A DNA stretch of 15,106 nt from the NCBI GenBank assembly GCA_023412655.1, contig JAEYNH010000033.1, forward strand, positions 1 to 15,106, read 5' to 3'. Shown here in pieces: positions 8,614-14,458 of this stretch. The notes beneath the pieces are model-generated. The model was not told the origin of the DNA and made no database searches. It saw only the letters and a program-made list of their open reading frames with translations. How positions within the stretch are numbered: the stretch's first letter is position 1; the number at the start of each line of letters is the position of its first letter. The stretch comes from Pseudomonadota bacterium. Lineage in GTDB: Bacteria; Pseudomonadota; Alphaproteobacteria; Caulobacterales; Caulobacteraceae. The translations under genes were made by a program, and so were the position numbers.

Positions 8614-9975
8614 GTGGCGGTCGCGCGCGTGCAGGCTCCGGCTCAGGGCGTCGATAAGGCGGCGTCGCAGGCGGCGCAAGGCGTGTGGGATTCCACCGAC
8701 GTCAGCCGCAGCCACCTGCGGGTGCGCACCCTCGTCACCCTGCGCTGGTTCGTCCTGGGCGCCGAGGCCCTGCTGCTGGCGGTCCTGTGGCTGCTGTTCG
8801 ACTATCCCGCCCCCTACGCCCTGGCCATCGGCTTGGTCGGAGCCGGCGCCTGGCTGAACCTGCTGACCAGCGTCGCCTCGCCCCTGCAGCGGGTGACCCG
8901 GGACCGGGAGGCGATCCTGCATCTCTGCGCCGATGTGGCGCAGATCGGCCTGTTCCTCGGAGTGCTCGGCGGGGGCGTCCACGCCTTCATCGTGCTGCTG
9001 ATCGTGCCGGTGGCCCTGGCCGCCGCCACCCTGCCCTGGCGGGCGGTGCTGATCGTCGGCGCCCTGGCCGCGGGGGCCACCCTGATCCTGGCCTGGATGT
9101 CCCCGCCGATCTCCGCCGCCGACTGGCCGGTGCTGGAGCCGCAGCACCGCTTCCTGGCGGCGGGCGCCAATGTGCTCGCCATGGTGCTGATCGCCGGCTA
9201 CGTGCGCCAGTCCGCCGAGGAGGCCGCCCGCATGGCCCTGGCCCTGGACGTGACCCAGGCGGTGCTCGCCCGCGAACAGCGGCTCTCGGCCCTGGGCGCC
9301 CTCGCCGCCGCCGCCGCCCACGAGCTGGGCACGCCCCTGGCCACCATCTCCATCGTCGCCAAGGAGATGGCCCGGGAGGCTGACACCCCGCAGGTGAAGG
9401 ACGACGCCGAGCTGCTGATCGCCCAGGCCGAGCGCTGCCGCGAAATCCTCAAGCGGCTATCCGAGACCCCCGACCAGGCCTCCGACGAGGTCCACGAGCG
9501 ACTGTCCCTGCGCCAGCTGCTCCACGAGGTGATCGAGCCGCACGCGGCCATCAAGGACGTGCGGGTGGAAGCCATCGTCACCGGCGCCAAGGGCGTGAAG
9601 AGCCCTGACATCCGCCGCCTGCCCGAGATCCTCCACGCCATGACCACCTTCGTGGAGAACGCCGTCGACTTCGCCACCTCCGAGGTGCTTGTCACCGCCC
9701 GCTTCGACGCCGACACCGTGTCCATGGAGGTTCGCGACGATGGTCCCGGCTTCTCGCCGGACATCCTGGCCAAGCTGGGCGAGCCCTACGTCACCAGCCG
9801 TGCGGGGGTGGAAGGCGGCCGCACCGGGCACGTGGGAATGGGCCTCGGCTTCTTCATCGCCAAGACCCTTCTGGAACGAACAGGGGCCCAAGTGACGTTC
9901 CAGAATGGCCGGCCCCGTGGCGCGGTGGTGTCCGCCCGCTGGCCCCGGCAAACGATCGAGGCCAACCCAGCTTGA
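8614..9975 (+). CDS. regB: RegB/PrrB/ActS family redox-sensing histidine kinase
   Basis: This inner-membrane kinase responds to the redox state of the quinone pool and phosphorylates RegA. It has 453 residues from a GTG at 8614. GTGs at 8629 and 8683 are also possible, and no start has a good ribosome-binding sequence. The start must lie between the divergent SCO gene and the conserved WDSTDVSRSHLRVRTLVTLRW (25-45). Several hydrophobic segments (about 45-197), probably six, form the sensor. The H-box AAHELGTPLATI has His236. The redox cysteine of the family corresponds to Cys275 (AERCREIL). The N box has Asn349, G1 is DDGPG (375-379) and G2 is GMGLGFF (408-414). The quinone motif GGxxNPF appears as GGGVHAF (119-125), so Asn-Pro is replaced. 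The regA gene follows after 85 nt. Confidence 0.94.
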   Translation: MAVARVQAPAQGVDKAASQAAQGVWDSTDVSRSHLRVRTLVTLRWFVLGAEALLLAVLWLLFDYPAPYALAIGLVGAGAWLNLLTSVASPLQRVTRDREAILHLCADVAQIGLFLGVLGGGVHAFIVLLIVPVALAAATLPWRAVLIVGALAAGATLILAWMSPPISAADWPVLEPQHRFLAAGANVLAMVLIAGYVRQSAEEAARMALALDVTQAVLAREQRLSALGALAAAAAHELGTPLATISIVAKEMAREADTPQVKDDAELLIAQAERCREILKRLSETPDQASDEVHERLSLRQLLHEVIEPHAAIKDVRVEAIVTGAKGVKSPDIRRLPEILHAMTTFVENAVDFATSEVLVTARFDADTVSMEVRDDGPGFSPDILAKLGEPYVTSRAGVEGGRTGHVGMGLGFFIAKTLLERTGAQVTFQNGRPRGAVVSARWPRQTIEANPA

Positions 9976-10006
9976 CCGCAGCCAAGCTTGCGAACACGCG
10001 TTCAGG

Positions 10007-10023
10007 TGCGACAGACTGTCGCA
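10007..10023. promoter_or_regulatory. Candidate RegA (PrrA/RegR) binding box between regB and regA
   Basis: TGCGACAGACTGTCGCA is a perfect inverted repeat: 8 bp, a central A, 8 bp. The form GCGRC...GNCGC is that described for RegA/PrrA/RegR binding sites, which are imperfect inverted repeats of about this length; the comparison is from memory. The box lies 38-54 bp upstream of the regA start, so feedback control of regA is plausible. It could also fold as an RNA hairpin, but there is no T-tract, so a terminator is unlikely. Confidence 0.65.
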
Positions 10024-10031
10024 GTAAACAT

Positions 10032-10056
10032 AGGGAGCCCCGTTTTCCCGGGGTCC
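10032..10056 (+). promoter_or_regulatory. Leader hairpin containing a Shine-Dalgarno-like AGGGAG before regA
   Basis: CCCCG (10038-10042) pairs with CGGGG (10049-10053), and GGA (10034-10036) pairs with TCC (10054-10056) across one bulged G. The loop is 6 nt. The best ribosome-binding sequence, AGGGAG (10032-10037), lies in the 5' arm, about 23 nt before the ATG, which is too far unless the hairpin alters the spacing. It could tune translation of regA. Confidence 0.4.
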
Positions 10057-10060
10057 GAGC

Positions 10061-10618
10061 ATGACCGACCTGTCCTCCGAGATCGCCGCGCTTCCCGACA
10101 AGTCCCTTCTGGTGCTGGACGATGACGCGCCGCTGCGAACCCGGCTGGGCCGGGCCCTGGAGCAGCGTGGTTTTCAGCCCACCCTGGTGGGCAGCGTGTC
10201 CGAGGCGATCGCCGCCGTGCGGGCCAATCCGCCCGCCTACGCCGTGCTCGACATGCGCCTGGAGGATGGCTCCGGACTGAAGGTGGTGGAGGCGGTGCGC
10301 GACGCCCGGCCGGACGCCAAGATCATCATGCTCACCGGCTACGGCAACATCGCCACCGCCGTGCAGGCGGTGAAGGCCGGGGCGGTCGACTACCTGTCAA
10401 AGCCGGCCGCCGCCGACGACGTGGCCCGGGCCCTGCTGGCCCGGGGCGATGCCCCGCCGGCCCCGCCCGAGAACCCGATGAGCGCCGACCGGGTGCGCTG
10501 GGAGCACATCCAGCGGGTCTATGAGCTGTGCAACCACAACGTCTCGGAGACGGCGCGACGGCTCAACATGCATCGCCGGACCCTGCAGCGGATCCTGGCC
10601 AAGCGCGCCCCGCGCTAG
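10061..10618 (+). CDS. regA: RegA/PrrA/ActR family response regulator
   Basis: This is the DNA-binding partner of RegB. It controls respiratory, carbon and nitrogen redox genes in alphaproteobacteria. The protein has 185 residues. The receiver domain (about 14-128) has the acidic pocket DDD (20-22), phosphoacceptor Asp64 (VLDMRLEDG), Thr92 and Lys114. A Pro-rich linker (131-139) follows. The Fis-type helix-turn-helix (about 146-185) carries NVSETARRLNMHRRTLQRIL (160-179), which is almost invariant in the family and makes the call secure. The ATG at 10061 is the only sensible start for the receiver. The gene lies 85 nt downstream of regB, and that gap holds the inverted repeat and the hairpin described separately, so regA may have its own promoter as well as readthrough from regB. 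Confidence 0.97.
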   Translation: MTDLSSEIAALPDKSLLVLDDDAPLRTRLGRALEQRGFQPTLVGSVSEAIAAVRANPPAYAVLDMRLEDGSGLKVVEAVRDARPDAKIIMLTGYGNIATAVQAVKAGAVDYLSKPAAADDVARALLARGDAPPAPPENPMSADRVRWEHIQRVYELCNHNVSETARRLNMHRRTLQRILAKRAPR

Positions 10619-10651
10619 CGCCCACCGCGGATCCGTAGGGCAGGCGGGGCG

Positions 10652-10978
10652 ATGGCGACCTGGGCCGACATCCGCGCGGCCGTGGCCTCCCTGCCGGGGG
10701 TCGAGGAGACCGCCTGGCGTGACCAGCCGATGTTCCAGGTCGGCTCCAAGGGATTCGTCCAGACCTGGCGCGGCCGGGTGATCATGAAGCTGGACCGCGG
10801 CCGGCAGGAGCTTCTGTTCGAGGCCCGGCCCGAAGTCTTCTCGCCCTATGTGGCGGGCGCCCTGCGCTGGGCCCATGTGGACATCGCCGCCCTGGAGCCG
10901 GCCGAGGCCCAGGCCCTCGCCCGGGAGGCCTGGGCCCAGGTGGTCCCCAAGCGGATCAGCCGCGCCTACAACGCATAG
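10652..10978 (+). CDS. YjbR/MmcQ family protein
   Basis: This small cytoplasmic protein has 108 residues, normal for the YjbR/MmcQ (CyaY-like fold) family. The family is often annotated as DNA-binding, but its role is not established. Supporting patterns are VEETAWRDQPMFQVGSKGF (about 17-35), MKLDRGRQELLFEARPEVF (45-63) and the C-terminal RISRAYN (101-107). The ATG at 10652 follows GGCGGGG at a short spacing. The gene lies 33 nt after regA on the same strand, so it may be read from the regA transcript. It overlaps the end of mmcB tail-to-tail by 13 bp. Confidence 0.85.
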   Translation: MATWADIRAAVASLPGVEETAWRDQPMFQVGSKGFVQTWRGRVIMKLDRGRQELLFEARPEVFSPYVAGALRWAHVDIAALEPAEAQALAREAWAQVVPKRISRAYNA

Positions 10979-11421
10979 GCCTCCACGCCCGCCGCCCGCA
11001 GCGCCGCCAGCCGGGCGAAGGCCAGGGTCAGCGACTTGCGGCGCGCCCCGGCCAGGGGCGTGACCGGCGCCTCGCGCAGGATGGCCCCGCCGAAGCCGTC
11101 GGCGACGATCAGGCCCGGCTCCTCGGGCAGGATCTCCCGCGGGAACTCCGGCGCCACGGCGAAGGCGAAGGCGTCGCAATAGGGCAGGTACTCGTGCCAC
11201 TTCTGGTCGGTGCGGAAGTCCTCTGGCCCCGACTTCACCTCGACGATGAACACCTGCCCCTTGGGGCCCAGGGCCATCAGGTCGGCCCGCCGGCCGTTCG
11301 GCAGGGTCACCTCGGCCAGGGGCGCATAGCCCAGGGCGGTCAGGAACCGCGCCGCGCCGCGGGTGACGCTGGCGGTGGTTTCAGGCCGCGAGAGGGAGAC
11401 GACGGTGACGGACACGTCCAT
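10966..11421 (-). CDS. mmcB: MmcB family DNA repair protein (PD-(D/E)XK-like fold)
   Basis: In Caulobacter, MmcB is an SOS-induced protein needed for mitomycin C resistance and linked to ImuAB-DnaE2 mutagenesis. This protein has 151 residues. The nuclease-fold signature is RRADLMAL (Asp47), a strand, then IVEVKSG with Glu61 and Lys63 (D-x13-ExK), followed by DFRTDQKWHEYLPYCDAFAFAV (68-89). The pattern fits a restriction-endonuclease-like core; catalytic activity is inferred only. The ATG at 11421 has a modest GGCGG upstream. A perfect LexA box lies 12 bp upstream, consistent with SOS control. The upstream neighbour is a lipocalin gene 58 bp away on the same strand. Confidence 0.9.
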   Translation of the reverse strand: MDVSVTVVSLSRPETTASVTRGAARFLTALGYAPLAEVTLPNGRRADLMALGPKGQVFIVEVKSGPEDFRTDQKWHEYLPYCDAFAFAVAPEFPREILPEEPGLIVADGFGGAILREAPVTPLAGARRKSLTLAFARLAALRAAGVEAYAL

Positions 11422-11432
11422 GCCGCCACTCT

Positions 11433-11447
11433 GTTCCGGCTACGTTC
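11433..11447. promoter_or_regulatory. LexA (SOS) box of mmcB
   Basis: GTTCCGGCTACGTTC is an exact match to the alphaproteobacterial LexA motif GTTC-N7-GTTC. It lies in the 58-bp gap before mmcB, 12-26 bp upstream of the ATG, where bound LexA would block the promoter or early elongation. The direct repeat reads on the plus strand, opposite to the gene. Confidence 0.85.
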
Positions 11448-11479
11448 CCGACGCAAGCGACGCCGGCCCCGGCGGGCGA

Positions 11480-11989
11480 TCAGGTCGCAGGCGGTCCGGG
11501 GAACTCGAGCCGGCCGGCGTCGAAGCCCAGCTGGCGAATCCGGGCCACCGCCTGGTTCTTCACCGCCGAGGGCAGGGTGGGCTTCTGCGACATCAGCCAG
11601 ACGTACTTGCCGTTGGCCGTGGAGAGGATCAGCCAGCCCTGGTCGACCTTGTGCTCCAGCACCCGGTAGTCCTGGCTCACCAGGCCGCCGAAGAAGGTCA
11701 TGCGGATGCGGGTGTTGCTGGCGTCCGAGACCGTGGCCCGGGCCTTCCAGGTGGTGGGCGCGCCCTTGGCCTTCCAGCAGCTCTGCACCACCGCGAAGCC
11801 GCCGGCCTGGGGCGTCCAGTCCGAGGCGCCGGCCTGGCAGCCGTTCTGCAGCTTGTTGGGGATGCGGGCCACCTCGTACCAGCGGCCCATCATCTTGGTC
11901 AGCTCGACCTTCTCGACACCTTCTGCGGCCGCAGCGGGCGCGGCGATGAGCAGGGCGGCGGCGGCCCCGAGGATCAGGCGCTTGAGCAT
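11480..11989 (-). CDS. Blc-like lipocalin family protein, exported
   Basis: Bacterial lipocalins bind fatty acids or lysophospholipids in the cell envelope. The protein has 169 residues, close to Escherichia coli Blc (177). A signal peptide covers about 1-22 (MLKR, hydrophobic core, AAAA), but I see no lipobox Cys, so unlike Blc it is probably a soluble periplasmic protein. The lipocalin GxW motif is GRWYEVARIPN (35-45). Later conserved parts are RIRMTFFG (94-101), DYRVLEHK (107-114) and YVWLMSQKPTLP (129-140). Cysteines 51 and 71 could form a disulfide. The ATG at 11989 has no clear ribosome-binding sequence. A GC-rich inverted repeat (CGCCGG-CC-CCGGCG, 11461-11474) just after the stop could be a weak terminator without a T-tract. 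Confidence 0.9.
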   Translation of the reverse strand: MLKRLILGAAAALLIAAPAAAAEGVEKVELTKMMGRWYEVARIPNKLQNGCQAGASDWTPQAGGFAVVQSCWKAKGAPTTWKARATVSDASNTRIRMTFFGGLVSQDYRVLEHKVDQGWLILSTANGKYVWLMSQKPTLPSAVKNQAVARIRQLGFDAGRLEFPGPPAT

Positions 11990-12080
11990 GGCGCGAGGGA
12001 TACCCGCATCAGGAGACGAAACAACGGCGCGCGAACGCGCAACGGCGCTACATAAGGACGCGGCGACGGCTTGGCTATCA

Positions 12081-12103
12081 CCCGCCGGCCACAGGCCGGC
12101 GGG
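12081..12103 (-). terminator. GC-rich hairpin after the diiron protein gene, possible terminator
   Basis: CCCGCCGGCC (12081-12090) pairs perfectly with GGCCGGCGGG (12094-12103) around a 3-nt loop. It lies about 30 nt after the stop of the ferritin-like gene. On the minus strand it is followed by TGATAGCC rather than a T-run, so it is a weak or factor-assisted terminator at best. Confidence 0.4.
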
Positions 12104-12131
12104 CGTTATCCCCTGATGATCGCGGCGGCGC

Positions 12132-13259
12132 CTATTCGGCCGCGATGAGCACCTGCTTGGCGCGGTCCTTGAAGTTGATCTCCTGGAGGTACTTGATGCC
12201 CTCCTCTGCGATGTCGTCGCCCACCATCTTGTCGCCCTCGCCCTTCAGCTCGTCGAGGTCGACGTAGGTGGCGTAGAAGGCCTTGGTGCGGTCGGTGATG
12301 ATGCCGGCGTTGACCAGCGTCTTCACCAGCACCCGGAAGATGTTGGTCTGCTCCCGCATGTTCTCGCGGCGGGTCTCGTCGGTGACGATCTCCGCCATCT
12401 CGGCGATCACGCGGTCGGGGTCGAGGCCGAATTCCTCGTAGAGGTCGCGCTGCTGGGTCGGCGCCACGAGGTTGAACAGCAGCGTCTGGAAGCAGTGCGC
12501 CGCCCACATCTCGATGATCTCGTGCTCCTGCTCGGTCAGGTGCGGGATCGTGCGGTCGGCCCAGATCTTCCCGAACTTGTGGTGGAAGGCCTCGTCGGTC
12601 ATGACGAGCTGGGTCAGCTTCTTCGCCAGCGGGTCGTTGGTCTTGGCGTAGATGGTGGCGAAGGCGCCCATGGCCAGGCCCTCCACCAGCATCTGCATGC
12701 CGATGATCTTCTTGTAGACCTCGGGGCTGCCGATGATCTCCACCAGCAGGGTCTTCAGGGTCGGGCCGCATTCCACCGGCCGGCCCCAGCGGGCCTTGAT
12801 GTACTTGGCGAAGGCGGTGACGTGGCGGGCCTCTTCCCGGGTCTGGTTGGCCGCGTATTCCTGGGCGCCCTGGTCCTTCAGCACGTGGCACAGGCTGGCC
12901 GACAGGTTCAGCGCCCCCTGCTCGCCGTGCAGGATCGAGGAGAAGGTGCGCAGGGTCGACTGGTTCACGAACCGGACGCGGGTCTTCCAGTCCTTCAGGT
13001 GGTTCGACACATAGTCGGTCTGCAGCGAGACGATCATGTCCTCCGGCAGGATCATCTCGTTCTCGATGTCGAACGGCTCGTTGAAGTCGATGTACTTGGC
13101 GTCGAGCGGATCCCAGAAGTGGTCGTGCGTCGCCGAAATGATCTTGTCGAAGGCGGTGGAGCGGCCGTTGTACCGGTCGAGCTCCAGCATGGACTCGAAG
13201 TCGTCCGGCGCCACGGCGTCGTAGATGATGTCCTTGGTGATGTTGCCGTCGGCGGCCAT
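12132..13259 (-). CDS. Ferritin-like diiron protein, substrate unknown
   Basis: The protein has 375 residues and is mostly helical, with the ligand spacing of a four-helix-bundle diiron (ferritin-like/AurF-like) oxidase. Candidate iron ligands are Glu113 (HGEQGALN), Glu143 and His146 (EEARH), Glu193 (LVEGLAMG), and Glu223 with His226 (DEAFHH). That is two ExxH pairs plus two single Glu, the full set for a mu-oxo diiron centre. A catalytic oxidase or oxygenase role is therefore likely, but the substrate cannot be read from the sequence. There is no signal peptide or membrane segment, so it is probably cytoplasmic. The ATG at 13259 follows AGGAG at about 9 nt. It has its own promoter candidate (13317-13342) and is probably monocistronic, with a hairpin at 12081-12103 downstream. 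Confidence 0.85.
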   Translation of the reverse strand: MAADGNITKDIIYDAVAPDDFESMLELDRYNGRSTAFDKIISATHDHFWDPLDAKYIDFNEPFDIENEMILPEDMIVSLQTDYVSNHLKDWKTRVRFVNQSTLRTFSSILHGEQGALNLSASLCHVLKDQGAQEYAANQTREEARHVTAFAKYIKARWGRPVECGPTLKTLLVEIIGSPEVYKKIIGMQMLVEGLAMGAFATIYAKTNDPLAKKLTQLVMTDEAFHHKFGKIWADRTIPHLTEQEHEIIEMWAAHCFQTLLFNLVAPTQQRDLYEEFGLDPDRVIAEMAEIVTDETRRENMREQTNIFRVLVKTLVNAGIITDRTKAFYATYVDLDELKGEGDKMVGDDIAEEGIKYLQEINFKDRAKQVLIAAE

Positions 13260-13316
13260 TGCGTTCGCTCCTACCCTGTCTTCGCGGCGCGCCCCCGCCG
13301 TCTTGTGCCCGGCAGC

Positions 13317-13342
13317 ATGTTACGTGATCGCCGTTCCGTCAA
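13317..13342 (-). promoter_or_regulatory. Candidate promoter of the diiron protein gene
   Basis: On the minus strand, TTGACG (13342-13337, followed by G) matches the Caulobacter housekeeping -35 TTGACGS exactly. TAACAT (13322-13317) is the -10, at a 14-bp spacing allowed in that genus. Transcription would start near 13310, giving a leader of about 50 nt. The -35 begins directly after the T-tract of the preceding terminator. Confidence 0.55.
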
Positions 13343-13366
13343 GAAAATGACGCGAGCGTCATCTTC
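13343..13366 (-). terminator. Terminator of the metalloprotease gene
   Basis: ATGACGC-GA-GCGTCAT (13347-13362) is a perfect inverted repeat, extended to 13343/13366 with one mismatch. Read on the minus strand, the stem is followed by TTTTCTT. It lies about 20 nt after the stop of the metalloprotease gene. An operator role for the same repeat is possible because the next promoter abuts it. Confidence 0.65.
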
Positions 13367-13382
13367 CTGGCGGCCGTCAGGG

Positions 13383-13814
13383 TCATTCGGCGGCGGCCTC
13401 GATGGTGTCGATGTCGGCGTCCGACAGGCCGAAGTGATGGCCGATCTCGTGCACCAGCACGTGGGTGACCAGTTCCTCCAGGGTGATGTCGCCGCGCTCG
13501 GCCCACTCGTCCAGGATCGGCCGCCGGTACAGGAAGACCCGCGAGGGCTGGGGCGAGATGTCGAACACCGAGCGCCGGGCCAGGTCCACGCCCTGGTAGA
13601 GGCCGGTCAGTTCGAAGGCGTCCTCGATGCCCAGTTCCTCGAGCACCTCCGCGTCCGGGAAGTCGTCGACGCGGAACACCACGTCTCCGGCCAGCCGGCG
13701 GAAGCCCTCGGGCAGTTCGGCGAAGGCCCGCTCGGCGAGGGCGGCGAGGTCGTCCAGCGAGGGCGCGCGGCCAAGGACGGGGGCGTCTTCAGGAGCGGCT
13801 GCGGCTTCACTCAT
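13383..13814 (-). CDS. Minimal zincin-like metallopeptidase family protein
   Basis: The protein has 143 residues, the usual size for the small zincin (PF06262-type) family found widely in bacteria. The zinc site is HEIGHHFGLSD: His122, Glu123, His126, with Asp132 fitting the HExxHxxGxxD pattern as a third ligand. Upstream conserved parts are FRRLAGDVVFRVDDFPD (38-54), LTGLYQG (69-75) and VFLYRRPILDEW (93-104). Proteolytic activity is not demonstrated for most members. There is no signal peptide, so it is probably cytoplasmic. The ATG at 13814 overlaps the end of the upstream gene by 8 bp (ATGAGTGA), so the two are translationally coupled. A terminator follows at 13343-13366. Confidence 0.88.
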   Translation of the reverse strand: MSEAAAAPEDAPVLGRAPSLDDLAALAERAFAELPEGFRRLAGDVVFRVDDFPDAEVLEELGIEDAFELTGLYQGVDLARRSVFDISPQPSRVFLYRRPILDEWAERGDITLEELVTHVLVHEIGHHFGLSDADIDTIEAAAE

Positions 13815-14355
13815 CGGGCATCACGATATGGGGGGCCTCCGGCGGGCGGATTTCGAACAGGCCGATGTCCAGCGGCTGCTGCGGCTTGACTGGGCGCAGC
13901 GGGGTCCGGGCGATGGCCCGCAGGGTCTCGGGCTCCAGCGCCTGCTTGGACTTGCGCGCCTGGCGGGCCTGCGGCGCCTCCAGCGGCCGCTCCGCCGTGG
14001 GCACCCGCCAGTACGAGACGTTGAGCCGCCAGACGGTCTGCGGCGGGGCGGCCGGCGTCGGCCACCGGCGCCCATCCTCGAACGTCGGCTCCACCGGCTC
14101 GGGCGCCCGCCCCGCCTCCAGGGCCACCTGCTCCACCAGCTGGCAGAAGCGGTCGGCCGCCTCGGGCGCCTCCAGCCGCTCGGCATAGGCCGCCAAGGCC
14201 GCCTCCCGGGTGGGGAACGCCGGGCCCGCCGGATCGGTGGTGAAGGCCACCTCGCCGCCCGCCTTGCGCCGCGCCTCGCTCTGGCGGGCGGCCCGGCCCA
14301 GCGGGCGGGAAAGCGCCTGCTCGGCGTTGACGGCCACGGGATAGAGGATGGTCAT
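13807..14355 (-). CDS. Uncharacterised 182-residue protein divergent from divL
   Basis: I do not recognise a named family. The protein is soluble, with no signal peptide or membrane segment. It has a basic N-terminal segment (RPLGRAARQSEARRKAGG, 17-34), a helical middle with FPTREAALAAYAERLE (48-62) and DRFCQLVEQVALEAG (68-82), and a tryptophan-containing core WRLNVSYWRVP (109-119). The C-terminal tail is Pro-rich (about 151-182). The ATG at 14355 is preferred because GGAG lies about 6 nt upstream; an in-frame ATG at 14364 adds three residues. A longer frame running to 15039 crosses the divL gene and is spurious. It forms a coupled pair with the metalloprotease (8-bp overlap) and is divergent from divL across 103 bp. 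Confidence 0.82.
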   Translation of the reverse strand: MTILYPVAVNAEQALSRPLGRAARQSEARRKAGGEVAFTTDPAGPAFPTREAALAAYAERLEAPEAADRFCQLVEQVALEAGRAPEPVEPTFEDGRRWPTPAAPPQTVWRLNVSYWRVPTAERPLEAPQARQARKSKQALEPETLRAIARTPLRPVKPQQPLDIGLFEIRPPEAPHIVMPDE

Positions 14356-14458
14356 GGGCTCCATTCTCGCGAACTTTCCCGCACATAGGAACGCGCCATC
14401 GCGTGCGGCAGGGGCTGCGCCGCCGTAAGCTCGGCTGGACTGATTCGTCGGGGCCAGG

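Noticed and set aside
8551..9321. Extended N-terminus of the SCO protein frame, 257 extra codons
   Set aside because: It would overlap the regB coding region, is Gln/Gly-rich, and the true protein begins with its membrane anchor at 8550.
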